Source: Rubrobacter sp. (GTDB lineage Bacteria; Actinomycetota; Rubrobacteria; Rubrobacterales; Rubrobacteraceae). Taken from it: DNA of 5,312 nt. Of this stretch, positions 1-5,086 are shown one piece after another. Every line of letters begins with the position of its first letter. The stretch's first letter is position 1. The notes below the pieces were generated by a model. That model worked only from the letters and a program-made list of their open reading frames with translations, made no database searches and was not told the DNA's origin. The position numbers and the translations under genes were made by a program. Where the stretch lies: assembly GCA_016781635.1 (NCBI GenBank), contig JADDPY010000319.1, positions 1 to 5,312 of the forward strand, in the 5' to 3' direction.

Positions 1-107
1 TCGCCGCCGGTACCTACAGTTCTATCTTCATCGCCGCCCCGGCCCTCTCGCTCTACAAGGCGTGGCGCGCCGACCGGACCAACAAAAAGGTCGCGAATAC
101 CGCCTGA
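1..107 (+). CDS. secF: Protein translocase subunit SecF, C-terminal end (5' partial)
   Basis: Only the last 34 codons are present, read from base 3 to the TGA at 105-107. The translation begins AAGTYSSIFIAAPALSLYKA. The G-T-Y-S-S-I-F-I-A stretch is the conserved end of the last membrane helix in SecF proteins, and a short, basic cytoplasmic tail (WRADRTNKKVANTA) follows. SecF is an inner-membrane partner of SecD; together they use the proton motive force to help SecYEG complete export of proteins. The rest of secF, and presumably secD, lie outside the window to the left. No clear terminator with a T-tract follows the stop. Identification rests on one short but very characteristic motif. Confidence 0.88.
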   Translation, partial: AAGTYSSIFIAAPALSLYKAWRADRTNKKVANTA

Positions 108-195
108 GCCTGGGTTTCGGCGGGGATCGGTGGGGCAGGCGGAAGGTGGCCCTATGATCGTTCTAATTTCCTTATAACTCTCTCTCCTATACCGC

Positions 196-232
196 TTCGC
201 TTTTGGGAATGACCCTGCTTCGGGAAAGCGAG
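196..232 (+). other. Possible stem-loop in the secF/phasin-like gap
   Basis: TTCGCTTT (196-203) can pair with AAAGCGAG (225-232) over 8 positions, including one G-T wobble. The 21-base loop contains GGG (205-207), CCC (213-215) and GGG (222-224), which offer two mutually exclusive inner pairings. No T-run follows, so it is not a classic terminator. It may be the end structure of the secF transcript or a leader element, or chance. Confidence 0.22.
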
Positions 233-302
233 CATCGTGTCAGGGCTCGCGGTGTGGTCGCCGTGGAGGATTCGCTTTGAGCTATGCCTACGTTGCTTGC
301 CG

Positions 303-331
303 GGAACCGCTTTTTGCAGGTGCGTTATCAT
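303..331 (+). promoter_or_regulatory. Weak candidate promoter for the phasin-like/UbiB-like unit
   Basis: TATCAT at 326-331 fits the TANNNT pattern of a -10 box. Seventeen bases upstream is GGAACC (303-308), which is unlike the housekeeping TTGACA but resembles the -35 of ECF sigma factors. CGTT (323-326) overlaps the -10 and resembles an ECF -10. The spacing between GGAACC and CGTT is 14 bases, about one short of what I know for such promoters. Transcription from here would give a short leader holding the ribosome binding site at 351-357. Confidence 0.22.
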
Positions 332-362
332 TCGAGGACGAAACTCCACCGAGGAGGAGCAT

Positions 363-842
363 ATGGTGTTCGGGTCGCTTGAACGTTTGATTCTCTTGCA
401 GATAGGCGCCGCCGCGGCGACGCGAGAGAGGGTGCAGGAGGTCGTGAACCGCCTGATCGAGCAGGGCCGCATGGAGCGCGAGGAGGGCCGCGTCGTGGTG
501 GACGACGTCGTTACGCGGGCGCGGGAGCGTTCTCACGGTGCGCGTAGCCTCATCGACGCCTCCCTACAGCAGGGTCTGCGCACCGCGGGCGTCCCCGACC
601 GTGAGGCCCACGAGGACCTCCTGTTCCGCCTCGAGCAACTCGAGCACCGTGTGCGACTGCTGGAGAACCGTCCGGATTCTCCTCCGAGCACGCCGTCGTC
701 GGCCCCGGACACGCCCGCTGCCGCAGTGCCGGCGTCGGGAGCTTCGGCCCCCGTCGATGCCCCGGTGGGCGGGATAGACGTGGCGCCGCAGCCCCCGCGA
801 GACGAGCCCGGCACCGCCCCGGGGCTGGCGCCGCGAGGCTAG
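363..842 (+). CDS. Small phasin-like helical/coiled-coil protein with Pro/Ala-rich tail
   Basis: This is a 159-residue protein. The ATG at 363 is chosen because a strong ribosome binding site, GAGGAGG (351-357), lies 5 bases upstream and the product then starts MVFGSLERLILLQIGAAAAT, like small phasin-family proteins (a short hydrophobic N-terminal helix followed by charged helices). Residues 20-57 form a charged helical region (RERVQEVVNRLIEQGRMERE and onward). Residues 79-102 (REAHEDLLFRLEQLEHRVRL) look like a coiled coil. Residues 103-159 are a disordered tail rich in Pro, Ala, Ser and Asp. Phasins coat polyhydroxyalkanoate granules or other hydrophobic surfaces, but many small relatives have no proven function and I see no granule genes here. 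The UbiB-like gene starts 15 bases downstream, so the two are probably co-transcribed and may act together at the membrane. The gene is real with good confidence; the family assignment is moderate. Confidence 0.75.
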   Translation: MVFGSLERLILLQIGAAAATRERVQEVVNRLIEQGRMEREEGRVVVDDVVTRARERSHGARSLIDASLQQGLRTAGVPDREAHEDLLFRLEQLEHRVRLLENRPDSPPSTPSSAPDTPAAAVPASGASAPVDAPVGGIDVAPQPPRDEPGTAPGLAPRG

Positions 843-857
843 ATCGGGGGTCCGCTC

Positions 858-2540
858 GTGGCGGGCTCCGACGGTAGGGTTCGCCCGTTCACCGGGGGCC
901 GCCGGGAGAACCTGCTCAGGTTCTCCCAGATCGGGCGCGTGCTCCTCAGGCACGGCTTCGGGTTCGTCTTCGACGTCCGGCGCGACCGTCGGGAGAAGCG
1001 CGGTCTGGAGGAGCTTCTGGCCCCCAACTTCGGCGCCAGGCTCAGGCGGACGCTCGACGATCTCGGGCCGACGTTCGTAAAGTTCGGCCAGCTTCTTTCG
1101 ACCCGGCAGGACATTCTGCCCGAGGGCGTGCTCTTCGAGCTTCAGAAGCTGCAGGACACGGTCGCTCCCATACCGCTCTCGGTCGCGCAGGGCGCCATCG
1201 AGCGCGAGCTCGGGGCGCCGATCGGGGAGATATTCGCGTCGTTCGACGAGGTCCCGTTGGGAGCGGCTAGCATCGGGCAGGTGTACCGGGCTTGCCTCAG
1301 GGGTGGGGAGGACGTCGCGGTCAAGGTGCAGAGACCGGGGGCACGGGGCAGGGTAGAGGCGGACCTCGCCCTCATGAGGGATCTCGCCGCGCTCCTTGAC
1401 GCGAGGTTTGGCGAGCGTCTCTTTATAGACGTGCCGGAGCTTGTGGCGGAGTTCGAGGGCGTCATCAGACGCGAGCTGGACTACGAGGCGGAGGCGCAGA
1501 ATGCCCGCCGTTTCGCCCACAACTTCGCCGAGACGGAGGTGAAGATTCCGGAGGTGTACCGGGAGCTCTCCACGGGGCGTGTTTTGACGATGGAGTTTGT
1601 TCAGGGGACGCGCTTCCACGAGGTACGTCCGCTACTGATGCCGCCGGGGGAGAGGCGGCGGGTCGCGGCGATGGGGGCGGAGGCGATCTTTAAGATGGCC
1701 TTTGACGACGGCTTCTTCCACGGAGACCCGCACCCGGGGAACTTGATCCTCACCCCCGAGGGCAACCTCGCGCTCCTGGACTTCGGGATGGTCGGATTCA
1801 TGAGCCGGGGGGACGTGGAGGCGTTGAGCCGACTGTTTATCGCGACGATCCGGCGCGACGCCGACGCCGCCCTCCGGGGTCTGGAGGGACTCGGCGTCCG
1901 GTACGCGACCGAGGTGCGCGGCGATCTTGTGCAGGAGCTCCGGGAGTTTCTGCACAAGTACTCGGGGCTCACGGTCGGGGAGTTCTCGCTCGGGCAGGCG
2001 CTCTCGGAGTTGATCTCGCTCGCCAGGCGCTATCGGGTCTCCATGCCCGCGGTCTTCCCGCTCCTCACCAAGGCGCTGGTCACGGCCGAGGCCCTGGCGC
2101 GCTCCATTGACCCGACGATAAACGTCTACGAGCTCGCCCAGCCTTACGCCCGACGTCTCCTCCTCGAACGTTACGAGCCCGATGCCCTCCTGGAGAGGAC
2201 GAGCGAACGGGCAGTCGAGTACGCCCGCTACCTGGAGGATTACCCCGAACAACTCCGGCAGGTCCTCGGCGGACTCGAGGACGGTACCCTCGAAGTTCGG
2301 CTCCGTCACGGCGGCATCGACGAGCTTATAGGCGAGGTGGATGTGCTCGCCAACCGGCTCGTCTTCGCGCTCGTAACCGGTGCGCTCCTGATCGGCTCCT
2401 CCTTGATAGGGGCCTTTGTCTCCTCTGGTCCCGAGGTGCCGATCCTCGGCGTCCCCGTGGTCGCCTTCGTGGGCTTCTTCCTCGCTGCCATGATGGCCGC
2501 GCTGCTCCTCGTCGTTATCTTCCGCTCCGGTCGGTTGTAG
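858..2540 (+). CDS. ABC1/UbiB/ADCK-family atypical kinase, membrane-anchored
   Basis: This is a 560-residue protein of the usual length for bacterial UbiB-like proteins. The start is the GTG at 858, 15 bases after the previous stop and behind a weak GGGGG site (846-850). The family signatures appear in order: KFGQ (75-78, within FVKFGQLLSTRQDILP) is the KxGQ motif; GAASIGQV (135-142) is the Ala-rich loop replacing the Gly-rich loop of ordinary kinases; K156 in VAVKVQRPG is the ATP-binding Lys; ELDYEAEAQN (206-215) is the family's ExD region; HGDPHPGN (288-295) is the catalytic loop; DFG (308-310) binds metal. Two hydrophobic helices at about 501-520 and 530-556 anchor the C-terminus. UbiB/COQ8 proteins support quinone biosynthesis as ATPases or kinases, probably by extracting or organising lipid intermediates. 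The older name '2-polyprenylphenol 6-hydroxylase' is a misnomer. In an actinobacterium the quinone would be menaquinone, so the substrate is open. All key residues are intact. The probable partner is the phasin-like gene just upstream. Confidence 0.93.
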   Translation: MAGSDGRVRPFTGGRRENLLRFSQIGRVLLRHGFGFVFDVRRDRREKRGLEELLAPNFGARLRRTLDDLGPTFVKFGQLLSTRQDILPEGVLFELQKLQDTVAPIPLSVAQGAIERELGAPIGEIFASFDEVPLGAASIGQVYRACLRGGEDVAVKVQRPGARGRVEADLALMRDLAALLDARFGERLFIDVPELVAEFEGVIRRELDYEAEAQNARRFAHNFAETEVKIPEVYRELSTGRVLTMEFVQGTRFHEVRPLLMPPGERRRVAAMGAEAIFKMAFDDGFFHGDPHPGNLILTPEGNLALLDFGMVGFMSRGDVEALSRLFIATIRRDADAALRGLEGLGVRYATEVRGDLVQELREFLHKYSGLTVGEFSLGQALSELISLARRYRVSMPAVFPLLTKALVTAEALARSIDPTINVYELAQPYARRLLLERYEPDALLERTSERAVEYARYLEDYPEQLRQVLGGLEDGTLEVRLRHGGIDELIGEVDVLANRLVFALVTGALLIGSSLIGAFVSSGPEVPILGVPVVAFVGFFLAAMMAALLLVVIFRSGRL

Positions 2541-2555
2541 CCACCCGCTACGACC
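2533..2555 (+). terminator. Stem-loop at the end of the UbiB-like gene
   Basis: GGTTGTAGC (2533-2541) pairs with GCTACGACC (2547-2555): nine pairs, one of them G-T, closing a 5-base loop CACCC. The TAG stop codon (2538-2540) lies inside the left arm. No T-tract follows, so it is either a T-less terminator or a 3'-end stabilising hairpin for the phasin-like/UbiB-like mRNA. Confidence 0.5.
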
Positions 2556-2604
2556 ACCGCACGACGACCCCCACGTCGCCAAGCCCTCACGGCACGAGGC
2601 CCAT

Positions 2605-2625
2605 GGCGTCTCGCGAGCCTTTTAT
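2605..2625 (+). terminator. Possible second, weaker terminator with T-tail
   Basis: GGC-TC (2605-2607 and 2609-2610, with G2608 bulged) can pair with GAGCC (2615-2619) around a TCGC tetraloop, and TTTTAT (2620-2625) follows directly. The stem is only five pairs with a bulge, so this is weak alone. Its place behind the 2533-2555 hairpin makes a tandem terminator conceivable. The T-rich part also overlaps the candidate -35 of the next gene. Confidence 0.25.
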
Positions 2626-2656
2626 CGGACCGGTGCGACTCGTGTTAGGTTTAACC
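2622..2656 (+). promoter_or_regulatory. Candidate promoter with a small dyad upstream of the dehydrogenase gene
   Basis: TAGGTT (2646-2651) fits a TANNNT -10 box, and TTATCG (2622-2627) is a poor -35 at 18-base spacing. Overlapping the -10 are GTTA-N4-TAAC (2644-2655) and the odd-centred palindrome GGTTTAACC (2648-2656), which might be an operator half. Both assignments are inferred from short matches in a 156-base intergenic region that holds no gene. Confidence 0.25.
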
Positions 2657-2696
2657 GACTTTCGTGGCGTCGTGGCTTGGAGAGAAGGAGGGGCGA

Positions 2697-3755
2697 GTGG
2701 CGCATGAGATCGCGGTAATTCCGGGGGATGGGATCGGCAAGGAGGTTGTTGCGGAGGCTCGTCGAGTTCTGGATCGGGCGGGTGAGATCTGGGGCTTCGG
2801 TTTCAGATGGAACGAGTTCGACTGGAGTTGCGAGCACTTCACGAAGACCGGGCAGATGATGCCGGACGATGGGTTGGAGAGGCTCGGGCAGCACGAGGGG
2901 ATCTTTCTGGGGGCGGTCGGCTACCCTGGTGTGCCGGATCATGTGTCGTTGTGGGGACTTTTGATCCCCATCCGCCGGGCCTTCGAGCAGTACGTGAACC
3001 TCAGGCCCATCCGGCTCTTCGAGGGGCTCGAGGGGCCGCTGCGCAAGGCCACGCCCTCCGACATAGATATGGTCGTCGTAAGGGAAAACAACGAGGGTGA
3101 GTACTCCGAGATCGGGGGGCGTCTCTACCGGGGGACGGGGAGGGAGCTTGCCGTGCAGGAGTCCGTGTTCACCCGCCGCGGCATCGAGCGCGTCGTGCGC
3201 TACGCCTTCGAGCAGGCGCGGGGGAGGAGCGGGAAGGTGGTCTCGGCGACGAAGTCGAACGGGATCATCCACACGATGCCGTTCTGGGACGAGGTCTTCG
3301 ACGGGGTAGCGCGAGGCTACGAGGGCGTGGAGACGAGCCAGTACCACATAGACGCTCTCGCGGCGGCCTTCGTCCTGAAGCCCGAGAGCCTCGACGTGAT
3401 TGTCGCCTCTAACCTGTTCGGCGACATTCTGAGCGACCTCGGGGCGGGGATCGCGGGGAGCATCGGGATAGCGCCCTCGGCTAACCTCAACCCCGAGCGC
3501 GAGTTCCCCTCGATGTTCGAGCCGGTTCACGGCTCCGCGCCCGACATCGCCGGGCGAGGCGTCGCGAACCCTATCGGCCAGATCTGGTCGGGGGCGATGA
3601 TGTTGGACCACCTCGGGTACGCCGAGGCGGCATCCGCGGTCCTCGGGGCCATCGAGCACGTCCTCGCGAAGACCGATGTTCGCACGCCCGACATCGGAGG
3701 CTCCGCCAGCACCTCGGAGGTAACGGATGCCATCGTCGAGACGCTTTCCCGTTAG
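2697..3755 (+). CDS. Tartrate/D-malate dehydrogenase-type beta-hydroxyacid oxidative decarboxylase
   Basis: The product is 352 residues, normal for the isocitrate/isopropylmalate dehydrogenase family. The start is the GTG at 2697: AGGAGG (2686-2691) lies 5 bases upstream and the protein opens MAHEIAVIPGDGIGKEVV as family members do. An in-frame GTG at 2664 would add 11 unrelated residues and is not preferred. Expected active-site residues are present: IRR (92-94), R103 in NLRP, R129 in VRE, Y144, K186 in ATKSN, D219 in YHIDA, and D243 and D247 in LFGDILSD. HGSAPDIAGRGVANP (278-292) matches the NAD-preferring form of the cofactor loop. SLWGLLIPIRRAFEQYVNLR (84-103) is typical of tartrate dehydrogenase/D-malate dehydrogenase and differs from the LeuB version of this loop. 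The likely reaction is NAD-dependent oxidation of a 2-hydroxy-diacid (D-malate or tartrate) with or without decarboxylation; 3-isopropylmalate is less likely. It is coupled to the downstream enolase-superfamily gene (9-base gap), suggesting a hydroxy-acid catabolic operon. Confidence 0.85.
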   Translation: MAHEIAVIPGDGIGKEVVAEARRVLDRAGEIWGFGFRWNEFDWSCEHFTKTGQMMPDDGLERLGQHEGIFLGAVGYPGVPDHVSLWGLLIPIRRAFEQYVNLRPIRLFEGLEGPLRKATPSDIDMVVVRENNEGEYSEIGGRLYRGTGRELAVQESVFTRRGIERVVRYAFEQARGRSGKVVSATKSNGIIHTMPFWDEVFDGVARGYEGVETSQYHIDALAAAFVLKPESLDVIVASNLFGDILSDLGAGIAGSIGIAPSANLNPEREFPSMFEPVHGSAPDIAGRGVANPIGQIWSGAMMLDHLGYAEAASAVLGAIEHVLAKTDVRTPDIGGSASTSEVTDAIVETLSR

Positions 3756-3764
3756 GAGAATGTG

Positions 3765-4906
3765 ATGAACATCGCACGAGTCGAAACCATCCCCGTGAAG
3801 GGGGAGTTGGACAACCGTTCGGCAACGGGCAGGGCTGGACGACCTCGCGCCAGTACCTCATCGTCAGGGTGGTCGCCGAGGACGGGACCGCGGGGTACGG
3901 CGAATGCTGGGGGCCGATAGCGGGGAACGACCGCGTGGTGGAGGAGGTGATAGCGCCCCTGCTCGTGGGCGAAAACGCGCTCGCTACGGGGCGCCTCTGG
4001 GAGAGCGTACATTTCAAGCTGCGCTGGGCCTACCACTCCTTCGCCCCCTACAGCGCCCTGAGCGGGGTCGATATCGCGCTCTGGGACTTGAAGGGCAAGC
4101 TGCTCGGTTTGCCGGTCTCCGAGCTTCTCGGGGGCGCGTTTCGGGAGACCGTCCCCGCCTACGCCACGGGTCACTACTTCCGGAAGGTCGAGACCCTGGA
4201 AGAGCAGATCTCGGCGGTACTCGAGGAGGCTCGCGGGCACCTCGCAAGCGGCTTCAAGGCACTGAAGCTCAAGATCGGGCTGGGGAGGACGCTGGGGTGG
4301 GGGACGGAGGCGGATATCGCCCTCGTGCGCGCCCTCAGGGAGGAGGTCGGGTCCGGTGTGCCGCTCATGATCGACGCAAACTGCGCCTACGATCCCTCCG
4401 AGGCCCTAAGGGTGGGCCGTGCAGCCGGGGAGGTCGGCGTGGAGTGGTTCGAAGAGCCCCTGCCGCCCGACGACCTCGACGGCTATGCCAGGCTCTCGTC
4501 CAAGCTCGACGTGCCGATCGCTGCCGGCGAGAGTTGGGCGCTTCTCTCCGGCTTCCACGAGGTCTTCCGGCGCGGGGCCGTCTCGATAGCCCAGCCCGAC
4601 GTGTGCTCGGCCGGCGGCATCACCGAGGTCAAGCGCATCGCGGATCTGGCGCATGCCCTCAACGTCCCCTGCATCCCGCACGTGTGGGGCACACCCATCG
4701 CGCTCGCTGCGTCGCTGCAAGTTTTGGCCGCGCTCCCCGGCCACGTCCTTCTGGAGTATGACCGCTCCGACAACCCCGTCAGAGAAGCTCTCTTCGATAA
4801 AAGCCTCTCCGTACGTTCCGACGGGACCGTCGCCGTCCCCAAGACCCCAGGGCTAGGGCTCGAGGTGGATCGGGAACGTCTAGAAAGCCTGCGGAGCTCT
4901 CGCTGA
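3765..4906 (+). pseudogene. Mandelate racemase/muconate lactonizing enzyme family protein, frameshifted near 3816
   Basis: The ATG at 3765 (GGAG at 3755-3758, overlapping the upstream stop) begins MNIARVETIPVKGELDN, a typical family N-terminus. That frame then degenerates and stops at 3918-3920. The rest of the protein continues in another frame from 3815 (PFGNGQGWTTSRQYLIVRV), open to the TGA at 4904-4906. Restoring one C at about 3816 gives 380 residues, normal for the family. As it stands, the largest intact frame could start only at the GTG at 3869 and would lack the N-terminal strands. In corrected numbering the mandelate-racemase-type residues are all present: K168-L-K170, D204 and N206 (IDAN), E230-E231-P (FEEP), E256 (AGES), D279 (AQPD), H306 (PHVWG) and E331 (LEYD). 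The Lys pair plus the Asp-His dyad indicate proton abstraction from a hydroxy acid, i.e. a dehydratase or racemase of a sugar acid or tartrate-like compound; the substrate cannot be told. It shares an operon with the dehydrogenase before it. It is either a recent pseudogene or a sequencing error; the intact catalytic residues favour error or a very young mutation. Confidence 0.82.
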
Positions 4907-4930
4907 CAGGGAGCCCGAGCGGGACGTCAG
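4903..4930 (+). terminator. Hairpin spanning the stop codon of the enolase-superfamily gene
   Basis: CTGAC (4903-4907, containing the TGA stop) pairs with GTCAG (4926-4930), and inside it CCC (4914-4916) pairs with GGG (4921-4923) around GAGC. There is no T-tract. It is a plausible transcript-end structure for the dehydrogenase/enolase operon, resembling the stop-codon hairpin after the UbiB-like gene. Confidence 0.35.
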
Positions 4931-5025
4931 TCCATAGAGATGAGAAGCTGGATCCACACGCTCCGCGCGCGGTGGGCTGCGAGGCCGTGCCGATGGTGCT
5001 TGTTAGTGGGCGTCGGGTCTTGCCG

Positions 5026-5059
5026 GACCATGGCGGCGCGGGCCTCCCTCGCCATGGTC
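5026..5059. repeat. Perfect 10-bp inverted repeat upstream of rel
   Basis: GACCATGGCG (5026-5035) is the exact reverse complement of CGCCATGGTC (5050-5059), separated by 14 bases. The loop has its own GGG/CCC pairing (5040-5042 with 5046-5048). Each arm contains the palindrome CCATGG, the two copies lying 24 bases apart (5028-5033 and 5052-5057). The right arm ends 14 bases before the rel -10 box and so covers the place where a -35 would be. It could be an RNA hairpin ending the upstream operon (no T-run follows) or a protein binding site controlling rel. Confidence 0.55.
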
Positions 5060-5070
5060 TCTGGGCCCGA

Positions 5071-5086
5071 TGTTAGAATCCGTTTA
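5071..5086 (+). promoter_or_regulatory. Extended -10 promoter of rel, predicting a leaderless mRNA
   Basis: TGTTAGAAT (5071-5079) reads as an extended -10: TG, one base, then TAGAAT (5074-5079), one mismatch from TATAAT. Six bases separate it from the ATG at 5086, placing the expected transcription start at or next to the A of the start codon. There is no ribosome binding site before this ATG and no recognisable -35; an extended -10 can do without a -35. Leaderless mRNAs are common in actinobacteria. Confidence 0.55.

Larger units (their letters stand above)
108..362. other. Non-coding gap between secF and the phasin-like gene
   Basis: About 255 bases hold no convincing gene. The reading frame of the downstream gene stays open back to a GTG at 237, but that extension (Cys- and Arg-rich, no family resemblance) lacks a ribosome binding site and is not counted as coding. 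The segment around 160-195 is visibly richer in A/T and pyrimidines than its surroundings. A possible stem-loop (196-232) and a weak promoter (303-331) are listed separately. Confidence 0.6.

Noticed and set aside
237..362. N-terminal extension of the phasin-like protein to the GTG at 237
   Set aside because: There is no ribosome binding site at 237 and the added 42 residues look non-coding, whereas a near-perfect site precedes the ATG at 363.
564..1619. Long antisense open frame (351 codons) opposite the phasin-like and UbiB-like genes
   Set aside because: It is opposite a gene with complete kinase motifs. The translation is Arg/Glu/Pro-rich with no family resemblance, as expected from high-GC codon bias on the reverse strand.
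1632..2582. Antisense open frame (316 codons) opposite the UbiB-like gene
   Set aside because: Low-complexity charged translation and no sign of a ribosome binding site; a shadow of the sense gene.
2664..2696. Upstream GTG start (2664) for the dehydrogenase
   Set aside because: It adds 11 residues not typical of the family and would place the strong AGGAGG site inside the gene.
2622..3659. Antisense open frame (345 codons) opposite the dehydrogenase
   Set aside because: The sense strand has all dehydrogenase active-site residues; the antisense translation shows no motif.
2697..3755. LeuB (3-isopropylmalate dehydrogenase) as the identity of the dehydrogenase
   Set aside because: The substrate-loop region (WGLLIPIRRAFEQYVNLRP) is of the tartrate/D-malate type and the neighbour is not a leucine-biosynthesis gene. 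It is kept only as a less likely alternative.
3810..3822. Programmed -1 ribosomal frameshift in the enolase-superfamily gene
   Set aside because: The sequence around GAC AAC CGT lacks a slippery X-XXY-YYZ heptamer and I see no clear downstream stem or pseudoknot; a one-base deletion explains the data more simply.
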